Positions 52,021 through 60,423 of a stretch of DNA of 64,000 nucleotides are shown piece by piece. Source of the DNA: Streptomyces albofaciens JCM 4342 (GTDB lineage: Bacteria; Actinomycetota; Actinomycetes; Streptomycetales; Streptomycetaceae); assembly GCF_008634025.1 (NCBI RefSeq), contig NZ_PDCM01000001.1, positions 2,167,501-2,231,500 of the forward strand, in the 5' to 3' direction. Made by a program: the position numbers and the translations under genes. Below the pieces are notes generated by a model. The model saw nothing but the letters and a program-made list of their open reading frames with translations. It was not told the DNA's origin and did no database searches. Within the stretch, counting starts at the first letter, position 1. Every line of letters begins with the position of its first letter.

Positions 52021-53487
52021 ATGCTGCCGTTCAGACCGGCCAGCGGCCGTGTGCACGGCCGTGCCCGCGTGCTCGCCGCCGCCTTCCTGGTGGCGCTGCT
52101 GGGCGCGCTGCTCCCCGCGCTGCCCGCGAGCCCCGCGCAGGCGGCGGCCCGTACGGTGGCGGGCGGACGGCTGGACTGGGGCATCAAATCCTCCTTCCAG
52201 TCCTACGTCACCGGGCCCATCGCCCACGGGAGTTGGAGCCTGACCGGCGGCGCCGCCACGGTCGGCGACAGCCGGTTCCGGTTCCACTCCGCGACGGGAA
52301 GCTACGACCCGGACAGCGGCGCCCTGACGGCGGGCTTCTCCGGCGGCGTCCACTTCACCGGCCACCGCAAGCCGGACGGCTCGTACGAACTGGACCTGAC
52401 CATCAGCCGCCCCCAGGTCGCCGTCGCCGACGGCCGCGGCACCCTCTTCGCCGACATGACCAGCAAGGAGAAGGGCACCGGCCGCGTCACCACGGCCGCC
52501 CGGGTGCCGCTGGCCACCCTCGGACTCGGCGGTCTCGACACCCGGGGCGGCGCCACGCCCATCGCGCTCACCAACGTCCCGGCGAAGCTGACCGCGCAGG
52601 GCGCGCGGGCCTTCGCGGGGTACTACACGGAGGGCACGCAGCTCGATCCGGTGAGCTTGTCGGCGGACGTACGGGCCGGGGCGACCGGTGCCGGGCCGGG
52701 CCCGACGCCCTCCCCGTCCGAGGGCGGCGATGACGGCACCACGGACAACGCGGACAGCACGGACGCGCCGCGCGGGACCTTCACCAACGCCGCCGTCGAC
52801 TGGGGCGTGCGCCGCACCTTCCGCGAGTACGTCACCGGCGGTATCGCCAAGGGCGCGTGGCACCTGACCGACGGCGCCCAGGACGGCGGCGCGCTGTTCC
52901 GCTTCCCGCGCGGCAAGGGCACGTACGACGCCGAAAAGGGCACGCTGAACGCGGACTTCGCCGGGACCCTCCGCTTCACCGGCAAGGACCTGGACCTGAC
53001 CCTGACCGCCGTCTCGGTCGAGGTGAAGGACGGCCGCGGCACCCTGGCCGCCGATGTCACCAGCGGCGGTACGCGTACCGGGCACACCCCGCTGGCCACC
53101 TTCGACGCGAAGCGGCTGGCCCCGGAGAAGGGCCTGATCACCCTCACCGAGGTACCGGCGAAGCTCACCGCCGACGGCGCGAAGGCGTTCGGCGGCATGT
53201 ACAGCGCGGGCACCGACATGGACCCCGTCTCGCTCGCCGTGGCCGTCGACAAGAAGGCCGCGCTCCCCGCCCTTCCCGACCTCGGTACCGACCCGAAGGC
53301 CGCCGCCGGGGACGGGAAGCGGGCGGACCGGGCCCCGGCCGCCGCACCGGCCGCGGACTCCTCCCCGGTCTCCGCCCGCACCGTCATCCTCCTCGTCGCG
53401 GCCGGCGTGCTGCTCGTCGCCGTCGCCGCGTTCCTCGTCCTGCGCGCCCGCCGCCGTACGGCATCCACGGCACCCCCGCGGGACTGA
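52021..53487 (+). CDS. htaA: HtaA-domain haem-binding surface protein, membrane anchored
   Basis: 488 residues from ATG 52021, GGAGGGG just upstream. Signal peptide to about SPAQAAA. Two HtaA domains follow (about 46-210 and 253-410), each opening with L/VDWGxxxxFxxYVTGxIA and containing a FTGH/K-type strand; in corynebacterial HtaA conserved Tyr and His bind haem. A C-terminal span (about 451-473, VILLVAAGVLLVAVAAFLVL) with RARRR anchors it in the membrane. It probably hands haem from outside to HmuT. Confidence 0.9.
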   Translation: MLPFRPASGRVHGRARVLAAAFLVALLGALLPALPASPAQAAARTVAGGRLDWGIKSSFQSYVTGPIAHGSWSLTGGAATVGDSRFRFHSATGSYDPDSGALTAGFSGGVHFTGHRKPDGSYELDLTISRPQVAVADGRGTLFADMTSKEKGTGRVTTAARVPLATLGLGGLDTRGGATPIALTNVPAKLTAQGARAFAGYYTEGTQLDPVSLSADVRAGATGAGPGPTPSPSEGGDDGTTDNADSTDAPRGTFTNAAVDWGVRRTFREYVTGGIAKGAWHLTDGAQDGGALFRFPRGKGTYDAEKGTLNADFAGTLRFTGKDLDLTLTAVSVEVKDGRGTLAADVTSGGTRTGHTPLATFDAKRLAPEKGLITLTEVPAKLTADGAKAFGGMYSAGTDMDPVSLAVAVDKKAALPALPDLGTDPKAAAGDGKRADRAPAAAPAADSSPVSARTVILLVAAGVLLVAVAAFLVLRARRRTASTAPPRD

Positions 53488-53543
53488 CCCCGCCCGGCCC
53501 CACCGCACCCCCACCGCACCCCACCCAAGGAGAGCCACCGACC

Positions 53544-55157
53544 ATGGCCGTCATACGCCGCCCGCTCGCCCTCGCGGCCGCCATCGCCACCGCCGCCACC
53601 ACCGCGGCCCTGTGCCTGCCGTCCACCGCCACGGCCGCCCCCGCGGCCGGCGGGGCGGCACCGAAACTGGAGCTGAAGAACGGCACGCTCGACTGGGGCG
53701 TCAAGGAGTCCTTCCGCAAGTACGTCAAGGGCATGGCGCTCGGCGACATCACCACCGCCGACGGCGCCCGGCAGGCCCCGGGCAACGGCCCGTTCACCTT
53801 CACGGGCGGCACCGGCACGTACGACATGAGCACCCACGCCGTCGCCACCACCTTCAAGGGCAGCGTCCGCTTCACCTCGAAGGCGCACGGTTTCGACATC
53901 GAGCTGGCGGACCTCAAGGTGACGACCGAGGGGAAGACCGGGACCATCACCGCGGATGTCACGGCGGCGGGGAAGACCCAGGACGACGTGGCGCTGGCCT
54001 CGCTCGACCTGTCGGGCGTACGGCCGGGCAGCGGCGCGGGCGGAGCGATGACGTTCGCGAAGATCCCGGCCGCACTGACCGCCAAGGGCGCCGAGGCGTT
54101 CAACGGCATGTACAAGGAGGGGCAGGAACTCGACCCGGCCACGCTGACGGTGACGGCGGGGAACGCTCAGGGGAAGCCGAAGCCTGCCGAGGGCGGGCAG
54201 GACGGCAGGGCGGGTGACAAGGGCGACGACAAGGGAGGTGACAAGGGCGGCGAGTCCGGGGCGCACCAGGGCCGGGAAGCCGGTACCGGCACCGGCACCG
54301 GTACCGATGCCGGTGCCGACACCGGCAAAAAGCGGCCGGAAGGCCCGTCCTCCTCGGCTTCCTCGGCGTCCTCGTCCTCTTCGTCCGCCCCGACCGGGAC
54401 CGCCGCCTCCGACAAGATCGTCGACGGCACCCTCGACTGGGGCGTCAAGAAGTCCTTCCGCGACTACGTGACCGGCCCCATCGCGCACGGCAAGGCCGAA
54501 CTCGCGGGCGGCGCCGTCACCTCCGCCGCCGGTTACCGCTTCCCGAAGGGCCACGGCACGTTCGACGGCGCCAAGTCGGCCCTCGCGGCGGAGTTCAACG
54601 GCTCGGTCCGCTTCACGGGCCACGAGGGCGCGCTCGACCTGAAGTTCAGCAACCTCAAGGTCAAGGCCGCCGGCGGCAAGGGCACGCTGGTCGCGGACGT
54701 CTCGGCGAAGTCCCGCGCCACCGGCAAGGTCACCAACACCCCCGGCATGGCACTCGCCGACCTCAAGGTCCCGGCCGGCGCCCTCGTCGCCAAGAACGGT
54801 GTCGTCACCCTCAAGAACGTCCCGGCGACGCTGACCGCCGCCGGTTCCAAGGCGTTCGAGAGCATGTACAAGCCGGGCCAGGCCCTCGACCCGGTGACGG
54901 CCACCGTGTCCGTCGACCCGAACGCGCAGCTTCCGGCGAACGGAGCCGGCTCGGGCTCGGGTTCGGGTTCGGGTTCGCCCGACGCGTCCGGCAGCGGTAC
55001 GGCCTCGTTCAGCAGCGGCAGCGCGAGCGCGGGCGGCGGCTCACTCGCGGCCACCGGCACCTCGGCGCCGACCGGCACACTGGCGGGCGTGGCCGCCGGC
55101 CTGATCGCGGCGGGCGGCGCAGCCACCTACGCCGTACGCCGCCGCGCCACCCGGTAA
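53544..55157 (+). CDS. HtaA-domain haem-binding protein with LAxTG sortase signal
   Basis: 537 residues from ATG 53544 (AAGGAGA). Signal peptide to about STATAAP. HtaA domains at about 40-215 and 295-455 (GTLDWGVKESFRKYV, GTLDWGVKKSFRDYV) are joined by an Asp/Gly/Lys and Thr/Gly-repeat spacer rich in GTGTGTG. The C-terminus has LAATG (501-505), a hydrophobic stretch and RRRATR, the class E sortase signal of actinomycetes. It is thus wall-linked and complements the membrane-anchored HtaA 57 bases upstream. Confidence 0.9.
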   Translation: MAVIRRPLALAAAIATAATTAALCLPSTATAAPAAGGAAPKLELKNGTLDWGVKESFRKYVKGMALGDITTADGARQAPGNGPFTFTGGTGTYDMSTHAVATTFKGSVRFTSKAHGFDIELADLKVTTEGKTGTITADVTAAGKTQDDVALASLDLSGVRPGSGAGGAMTFAKIPAALTAKGAEAFNGMYKEGQELDPATLTVTAGNAQGKPKPAEGGQDGRAGDKGDDKGGDKGGESGAHQGREAGTGTGTGTDAGADTGKKRPEGPSSSASSASSSSSSAPTGTAASDKIVDGTLDWGVKKSFRDYVTGPIAHGKAELAGGAVTSAAGYRFPKGHGTFDGAKSALAAEFNGSVRFTGHEGALDLKFSNLKVKAAGGKGTLVADVSAKSRATGKVTNTPGMALADLKVPAGALVAKNGVVTLKNVPATLTAAGSKAFESMYKPGQALDPVTATVSVDPNAQLPANGAGSGSGSGSGSPDASGSGTASFSSGSASAGGGSLAATGTSAPTGTLAGVAAGLIAAGGAATYAVRRRATR

Positions 55158-55420
55158 ACCACCGGGCCCGCCCTTTCCGCGTACCCCACCCCCCCCACAT
55201 TCCCCACCCCCCACCCCCTCCACCCCCCACATTCCCCGGGCCCCGCTTCCCCCTGGGGCCGCGCTCCCCACACCCCACCGGCGCGCCCCGGGCCCTGGGA
55301 CCGGCCGTACCCGCCGCGCAATGCCTCCGCGCGGCGGGTACTCCGGCGTTCGGGGCCGCGTCCGGATGATCCGCGCACCCCGGTGGGCCGCCCCGGTCAC
55401 GGGCACGATGGAATACAGCC
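55158..55420. other. intergenic region, C-rich
   Basis: Begins with a run of C tracts (CCACCCCCCCCACATT and similar, 55185-55235). Includes the inverted words CGCGCGGAGGC around 55310-55340 (CGCCGCGCAATGCCTCCGCGCGGCG), a possible hairpin. No gene is supported. Confidence 0.4.
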
Positions 55421-56113
55421 ATGACCCCGACCCGCCCGGTCCCCGACCTGCACGTAGTACGCGTCTTCTGCGGTCCCGACGGTCAGGGCGGCAACCCGTT
55501 GGGCGTCGTACGCGACGGAGCCGCCGTGCCGGACCAGGCCGCGCGCCAAGCGCTCGCCGCCGAACTCGGCTTCAGCGAGACGGTGTTCATCGATGACGCG
55601 GGCAGTGGGCGGCTCGACATCCACACGCCCGGCGTGCGTCTGCCCTTCGCCGGGCACCCCCTGGTCGGCACGGCGTGGCTGCTGCGGCGTCTGGGGCGGC
55701 CGGTGGACACGCTGCGCCCGCCGGCCGGTGCGGTGCCGGTCACGTACGACGGTGAGGACATGGTGTGGGTACGCGGTCGGCCGGAGTGGTCGGCCGGGCG
55801 CCGTACGGAGGAGTACGCGACGCCCGCGGACGTGGACGCGCTGGACGGGCCGCCGCCCGGCGAAGGCCCGCTCTACGTCTGGGCGTGGCGGGACCGGGCC
55901 GCGGGCACCGTGCGCGCCCGCTACTTCCCGCGCCGCGGCGACGGCATCGTGGAGGACGAGGCCACCGGCGCCGCGGCGCTCACCCTCAGCCACGAACTGG
56001 GCCGGGCCCTGGACATCCGCCAGGGCACCGGCTCCCGCATCCGCACCCGCCCGTACCCGGACGGGACGATCGCGCTGGGCGGCAGCGTACGGCCCGTACC
56101 ACCGCGGCCCTGA
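55421..56113 (+). CDS. PhzF-family isomerase-like protein
   Basis: 230 residues, shorter than the usual 260-290. Conserved PhzF parts: VVRVFCGPDGQGGNPLGVV, GFSETVF with the catalytic-type Glu53, RLPFAGHPLVGTAWLL and the C-terminal half-barrel GDGIVEDEATGAAALTLSH, GSRIRTRP. PhzF proteins isomerise or epimerise small acids (phenazine precursor in the name case). The first half-to-second half linker is shortened. No phenazine genes are near, so the substrate is unknown. Confidence 0.85.
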   Translation: MTPTRPVPDLHVVRVFCGPDGQGGNPLGVVRDGAAVPDQAARQALAAELGFSETVFIDDAGSGRLDIHTPGVRLPFAGHPLVGTAWLLRRLGRPVDTLRPPAGAVPVTYDGEDMVWVRGRPEWSAGRRTEEYATPADVDALDGPPPGEGPLYVWAWRDRAAGTVRARYFPRRGDGIVEDEATGAAALTLSHELGRALDIRQGTGSRIRTRPYPDGTIALGGSVRPVPPRP

Positions 56114-56131
56114 CGTAAGCGGCCGACGCGC

Positions 56132-56821
56132 TTACGCGCTCAGCGGGAACTCGTCGCCCAGCTCCCGGAACACCGCCGTGTTGAGCGCGAAGGCGCGCTT
56201 GCACTCGTCGACCACCCGCTGCTTCTCCAGGTCGTCCACCGGCAGCGCGTCGAGCAGCTGCCGGTATTCGCGCTTGAAGGCGGCGGGGTTGCCTATGCCT
56301 TCGAAGACGTAGAACCGCACGCCGTCGCCCTTGCGCGCGAAGCCCCAGGTCTTCTCGGCCGTGCCGCGGATGATCTGACCGCCGGAGAGGTCGCCCAGGT
56401 AGCGGGTGTAGTGGTGCGCGACGTACCCGGCGGGCCAGCGGCTCGCGCACTCGGTGATGCGCTCGGCGTACGCGGCGGTGGCCGGCAGGGGCGCCAGCCC
56501 CGTACGCCAGGACGGGCCGCCGAGGTGCGCCAGGTCGCGCTCCAGTTCCGCCGTGCGGGCCAGCTCGGGCTGGATGAACGGCCCGGCGACCGGGTCGTCG
56601 GCGAGCGCCTCGGAGGCGTCCTCCAGCGCGCGGTAGACGAACCACAGCTGCTCGGTGTAGCGCCGGTAGGCCGTGACGCCGAGTTTGCCGCTGAGCAGGT
56701 CGCCCATGAAGGACGAGTTCTCGGCCTCCGTGTGCTGCTCGTGCGACGCGGTGCGGATCAGCGTGGAGAACGGCACCGCTGCGGCGGACTGCGCGGACGG
56801 GGTCGAACTGGGCGCGGCCAA
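56132..56821 (-). CDS. hmuO: biliverdin-forming haem oxygenase
   Basis: 229 residues of the HmuO/HO-1 fold. The proximal haem ligand is His30 (RTASHEQHTEAENSSFM), and the distal helix has the Gly-rich GDLSGGQIIRG. It opens haem to biliverdin, CO and ferrous iron, completing the haem-uptake pathway encoded next door. Its N-terminus (MAAPSSTPSAQ) is disordered. An iron box lies 47 bases upstream, then a pair of CTGTCGGTAAAAC repeats. Confidence 0.94.
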   Translation of the reverse strand: MAAPSSTPSAQSAAAVPFSTLIRTASHEQHTEAENSSFMGDLLSGKLGVTAYRRYTEQLWFVYRALEDASEALADDPVAGPFIQPELARTAELERDLAHLGGPSWRTGLAPLPATAAYAERITECASRWPAGYVAHHYTRYLGDLSGGQIIRGTAEKTWGFARKGDGVRFYVFEGIGNPAAFKREYRQLLDALPVDDLEKQRVVDECKRAFALNTAVFRELGDEFPLSA

Positions 56822-56867
56822 GACGGACCTCCGGGGACCGATGGGGTGCGTACGGGATCAGATTCTG

Positions 56868-56886
56868 GCTGGTTAGGCTTACCTAA
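56868..56886. promoter_or_regulatory. iron box upstream of the haem oxygenase gene
   Basis: GCTGGTTAGGCTTACCTAA keeps the TTAGGCTTACCTAA core of the DmdR1/IdeR box (about 15 of 19 positions). Confidence 0.7.
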
Positions 56887-56906
56887 GTCAACCTGTTTCC
56901 GACGGG

Positions 56907-56943
56907 CTGTCGGTAAAACTTCCCGACACCCTGTCGGTAAAAC
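56907..56943. promoter_or_regulatory. direct-repeat/inverted-repeat site beyond the haem oxygenase iron box
   Basis: CTGTCGGTAAAAC occurs twice, at 56907-56919 and 56931-56943 (period 24). Between them CCCGACA makes an inverted partner to each TGTCGG. It lies upstream of the iron box, where a second regulator (activator or haem sensor) could bind. Confidence 0.45.
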
Positions 56944-56983
56944 CCTACCGCTGATGATCCTCCCGCGCAGCGATACGGCAGCA

Positions 56984-57020
56984 CTCAGGCCGGGACCCGT
57001 CGCACGGGTCCCGGCCTGAG
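56984..57020 (-). terminator. terminator of the methionine aminopeptidase gene
   Basis: A perfect 17-base stem, CTCAGGCCGGGACCCGT (56984-57000) and its complement (57004-57020), with a CGC loop, lies 37 bases beyond the map stop codon. Confidence 0.8.
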
Positions 57021-57056
57021 GGGGCGGGGAAGTAGGGCGTGGGAGAAAGGCGTGGG

Positions 57057-57914
57057 CTACGGGAGCGTCAGGATCTCCGCGCCGGTCTCCGTGACGACCA
57101 GGGTGTGCTCGAACTGCGCGGTCCGCTTGCGGTCCTTCGTCACCACCGTCCAGCCGTCCTCCCACATGTCGTACTCGTGGGTGCCCAGCGTCAGCATCGG
57201 CTCGATGGTGAAGGTCATGCCGGGCTTGATGTCGGTGGTGTGGTGCGGGCTGTCGTAGTGCGGGACGATCAGGCCGGAGTGGAACGACGAGTTGATCCCG
57301 TGGCCGGTGAAGTCGCGGACCACCCCGTAGCCGAAGCGCTTGGCGTACGACTCGATGACCCGGCCGATGATGTTGATCTGGCGGCCCGGCTTGACCGCCT
57401 TGATCGCCCGGTTGAGGGCCTCGCGGGTCCGGTCCACCAGCAGCTTGGACTCCTCGTCCACGTCGCCGCACAGGTAGGTGGCGTTGTTGTCGCCGTGCAC
57501 GCCGTTGATGTAGGCGGTCACGTCCAGGTTCACGATGTCGCCGTCCTTGAGGACGGTCGAGTCCGGGATGCCGTGGCAGATGACCTCGTTGACCGAGGAG
57601 CACAGCGACTTCGGGAAGCCGCGGTAGCCGAGGGTGGAGGGATAGGCGCCGTGATCGCACATGAACTCGTGGGCCACCCGGTCCAGTTCGTCGGTGGTCA
57701 CGCCCGGCGCGATCAGCTTGGCGGCCTCCTCCATCGCCTGGGCGGCGATCCGCCCCGCGACACGCATCCGCTCGATCGTTTCCGCGTCCTGCACCTCCGG
57801 ACCCGTATAGGGGGTGGGCGCGGGCTTGCCCACGTACTCGGGGCGCGGGATGGAGGCGGGGACGGGGCGGGTGGGGGAGATCTTCCCCGGGACAAGAAGC
57901 GACTGGCCAGACAT
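57057..57914 (-). CDS. map: type I methionine aminopeptidase
   Basis: 285 residues from ATG 57914 ([10 protein letters not shown]). Removes N-terminal Met from new proteins. All five metal ligands are in place: Asp in [16 protein letters not shown] (two Asp), His in DFTGHGIN, Glu in FTIEPML and Glu in QFEHTLVV. The N-terminal extension with PEYVGK is usual for actinobacterial MetAP. Divergent from a small hypothetical gene. Confidence 0.95.
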   Translation of the reverse strand: MSGQSLLVPGKISPTRPVPASIPRPEYVGKPAPTPYTGPEVQDAETIERMRVAGRIAAQAMEEAAKLIAPGVTTDELDRVAHEFMCDHGAYPSTLGYRGFPKSLCSSVNEVICHGIPDSTVLKDGDIVNLDVTAYINGVHGDNNATYLCGDVDEESKLLVDRTREALNRAIKAVKPGRQINIIGRVIESYAKRFGYGVVRDFTGHGINSSFHSGLIVPHYDSPHHTTDIKPGMTFTIEPMLTLGTHEYDMWEDGWTVVTKDRKRTAQFEHTLVVTETGAEILTLP

Positions 57915-57981
57915 GCCAGCGAGTGTATCGGCGGCCGGTCGGGCAGGATGGCGGCACAGGAGTCGCACACAGGAGGCCGCG

Positions 57982-58224
57982 ATGGCGCTGTTCAAGAGGC
58001 GGACGGCCGGCAAACCCGGCGAATGGTACTACTGCCTCAAGCACGGAACGGTCGAGGAGGGCCCCGAGTGCCGCGCCGCCGACCGCTTCGGCCCGTACGC
58101 GACGCGCGAGGAGGCGGCCCACGCGATGGAGACCGCCCGCGAACGCAATCTTGAGTGGGAGACCGATCCGCGGTGGCATGAGAAGGGGACGGAGGGAGCG
58201 GAGGGGCCGGAGAGGTCGGCGTAG
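57982..58224 (+). CDS. hypothetical protein, 80 residues, beside map
   Basis: From ATG 57982 behind [65 protein letters not shown] (excerpted landmarks [21 protein letters not shown]). The Cys pair and the [13 protein letters not shown] helix suggest a compact SPOR-like or zinc-touching fold. Commonly next to map in streptomycetes. Function unknown. The tail [12 protein letters not shown] is followed by two further copies of GGCCGGAGAGGTCGGCGTAGG-like DNA (58208-58276). Confidence 0.75.
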   Translation: MALFKRRTAGKPGEWYYCLKHGTVEEGPECRAADRFGPYATREEAAHAMETARERNLEWETDPRWHEKGTEGAEGPERSA

Positions 58225-58342
58225 GGAAGGGCCGGAGAGGTCGGCGTAGGGAAGGGTTGGAGAGGCCGGCGTAGGAAGGCGTCGGCCCTGGGACGCCTCC
58301 GGCCCGCCCCGGGCCCGCCCCGGGCCGGGCGCGGCCGGTCGG

Positions 58343-59659
58343 CTATGCCGCCGCCGTGGTCTCCGCCCGCGCCCCACGCGCCTCGCGCATCCGCACCGCG
58401 TGCTCGTTGGTCCGCGCGTCATATGCCAGCAGCTTCGGCAGGGCCGTGGCCAGTGCCACCACCCCGGCCACGCACAGTACGCCGCCCGCCCACACCGAGG
58501 TCCGTACGGAGGTGACGGCCGCCATGCCGCCCGAGCGGACCTGGCCCAGCTGCGGACCGGCCGAGTACGACAGCAGCTCGATGCCGGCCAGGCGGCCGCG
58601 CAGCTCGTCGGGGATGGTCTGGTTCCACATGGCCGAGCGGAAGATGCCGCTGACCATGTCGCAGGCCCCGGCCGCGGCCAGGCTCAGCAGCACCAGCCAG
58701 ACGTTGGACGCCCAGCCCGCGGCCGTCATGGCCAGTCCCCAGGCCGCCGCCGCGTACAGCACCGCCCGCCCGTGCCGGTGCACCCGTGAGGTCCAGCCGC
58801 TGGTCAGGCTGACCACGCAGGACCCGGCGGGCAGCGCCGCGTACATCAGGCCGAGAGCCCAGGGGGCACCCAGGTCGTCCGCCAGGAACGGGAAGATCGC
58901 CATCGGGAAGGCGAAGAGCATCGCGGTCAGGTCGACGGCGTACGTACCCAGCAGTTCCTTACGGTTCCAGGCGTAACGCGCGCCCTCCCAGATGCCGCGC
59001 AGCGACGGTTTCTCGGCGTCGTGCGAAGGGGGCGAGGCCGCCAGGCCGACCGCGAGGGCGACGGATATCGCGTACGTGACGGCGTCGATCGCGTACGCCC
59101 AGCGCAGCCCCGCGTACGCGATCAGCACGCCGGCCAGCGCGGGCCCGGCGATGGCGCCGATCTGCCAGCGCAGGGCGTTCAGCGCGGACGCCGCGGGCAG
59201 CTGGTCGTGCGGGACGATGCGCGGCACGATCGCGTCGAGGGCCGGGCGCTGGAGCCCGGTCAGCGCGCTGGCCGCGGCCACGATCACGTACAGCGGCCAG
59301 ATCAGCGGGTGTGGCAGCACGCTGTTGAGCAGCAGCAACACCGACAGCAGGCCGAGCGCCGCCTCGGTCCACAGGATGAGCTTGCGGCGGTCCATGGCGT
59401 CCGCGAGCGCACCGCCGTACAGGCCGAAGACGATCAGCGGCACGATCTCCACCGCGCCCACCGCGCCGACCGCGAGCGTCGAGCCGGTCAGCTCCTTGAG
59501 CTGGAACGGCACGGCGACCAGCGTCAGGAACGACCCGAACACGGTCACCGCGCCCGCGCACCACATCCGGCGGAAGTCGGCGGACGAGCGCCAGGGCGCC
59601 AGGTCGGGGAGCAGTGCCGCGGCGCGGCGGCGTCGAGGGGGCTGGTCTGTTCCGGTCAC
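58343..59659 (-). CDS. MFS exporter, EntS-like
   Basis: 438 residues, GTG start at 59659, twelve membrane spans. MFS motif A is GGALADAMDRRKLILW, and the helix-8 to helix-9 region holds GWTSRVHRHGRAVL. It is closest in look to the enterobactin-exporter group (EntS/DUF894), whose members export siderophores or drugs. The iron-related neighbourhood makes siderophore export conceivable, but no iron box was seen at its start. Confidence 0.82.
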   Translation of the reverse strand: MTGTDQPPRRRRAAALLPDLAPWRSSADFRRMWCAGAVTVFGSFLTLVAVPFQLKELTGSTLAVGAVGAVEIVPLIVFGLYGGALADAMDRRKLILWTEAALGLLSVLLLLNSVLPHPLIWPLYVIVAAASALTGLQRPALDAIVPRIVPHDQLPAASALNALRWQIGAIAGPALAGVLIAYAGLRWAYAIDAVTYAISVALAVGLAASPPSHDAEKPSLRGIWEGARYAWNRKELLGTYAVDLTAMLFAFPMAIFPFLADDLGAPWALGLMYAALPAGSCVVSLTSGWTSRVHRHGRAVLYAAAAWGLAMTAAGWASNVWLVLLSLAAAGACDMVSGIFRSAMWNQTIPDELRGRLAGIELLSYSAGPQLGQVRSGGMAAVTSVRTSVWAGGVLCVAGVVALATALPKLLAYDARTNEHAVRMREARGARAETTAAA

Positions 59660-59776
59660 AACGCACCATCGTGCGGTGGCGGTGCGCGGCGGGCAACGGA
59701 TTTACGGGCGGGCCCGGGGCCTGCGGGCGCGGGCCCGAGCGCGCGCAGGCCCGGGGTGGTCGCGGCGGCTAACCGC

Positions 59777-59806
59777 CTAACGGGCGGACCGTTAGATCGC
59801 CGTTAG
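59777..59806. promoter_or_regulatory. inverted plus direct repeat ahead of the toxin-like cluster
   Basis: CTAACGG (59777-59783) and CCGTTAG (59789-59795) form an inverted repeat with a 5-base centre, and CCGTTAG recurs at 59800-59806. It sits in the divergent region between the MFS gene and the small secreted protein gene and looks like a two-site operator. Confidence 0.45.
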
Positions 59807-59996
59807 CAGGCCCCGGGAAGCTGGAGCCCGCTCGTCCAGCAGCACAGGTCGCGGCGGACAAGCGGTCGCAGGCCCGGCGACTGCGGGTGCGGCGGCGACT
59901 TCCGTCCGATCAGTGCCCTCCGGCGCCGTTCTCGTCCACCTCGGCACCTCCGGCGGCCCTCTGCCCGTCGTGGTGCGTCCAGAAAGGGATGCCCCC

Positions 59997-60281
59997 ATGA
60001 GTTTCCCCATGAGTTTCCGCAAGCCCGGAACCCGCCCCCGGAAGCTGGCCGCCGGTCTGTGCACGGCAGCCGCCGTCGTAGCGCTCTCCGCGGGCGCCGC
60101 GGGCACCGCGAACGCCCAGCCGAACGGCTACCGGGTCTTCGGCGGCACCTACCCCGGCTACTCGCAGTGCGTCGCGGCGGGTTCGCTCAGCATCGGGCTC
60201 GGCCTCTACAGCCGCTACGAGTGCGAGGTCGCCGACGGCTCCAGCAATAGCAGCCCCTACTACCTCTGGTACGTGGACTGA
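59997..60281 (+). CDS. small secreted protein, 94 residues
   Basis: ATG 59997 with GAAAGGGA upstream (ATG 60009 possible). Signal peptide ending AGTANA. The mature part of about 54 residues (QPNGYRVFGGTYPGYSQCVAAGSLSIGLGLYSRYECEV, landmarks) has two Cys likely forming a disulfide and many Tyr/Gly. No family is recognised. It leads a same-strand run with the aegerolysin-like and RIP genes and may be an accessory or carbohydrate-contacting factor. Confidence 0.7.
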   Translation: MSFPMSFRKPGTRPRKLAAGLCTAAAVVALSAGAAGTANAQPNGYRVFGGTYPGYSQCVAAGSLSIGLGLYSRYECEVADGSSNSSPYYLWYVD

Positions 60282-60423
60282 GCCTCGTACGCCCGTAGCC
60301 CCGTACGCCCGTACGCCCCGGCCCCTTGCCGGGCGGCCTGTCGTCTCCTGATCCACCGCGGCGATGCACCGAGCCGCTCCGCGACCCCCTACATGACCCC
60401 CTACACAGAAGGACCGTGTTGTC

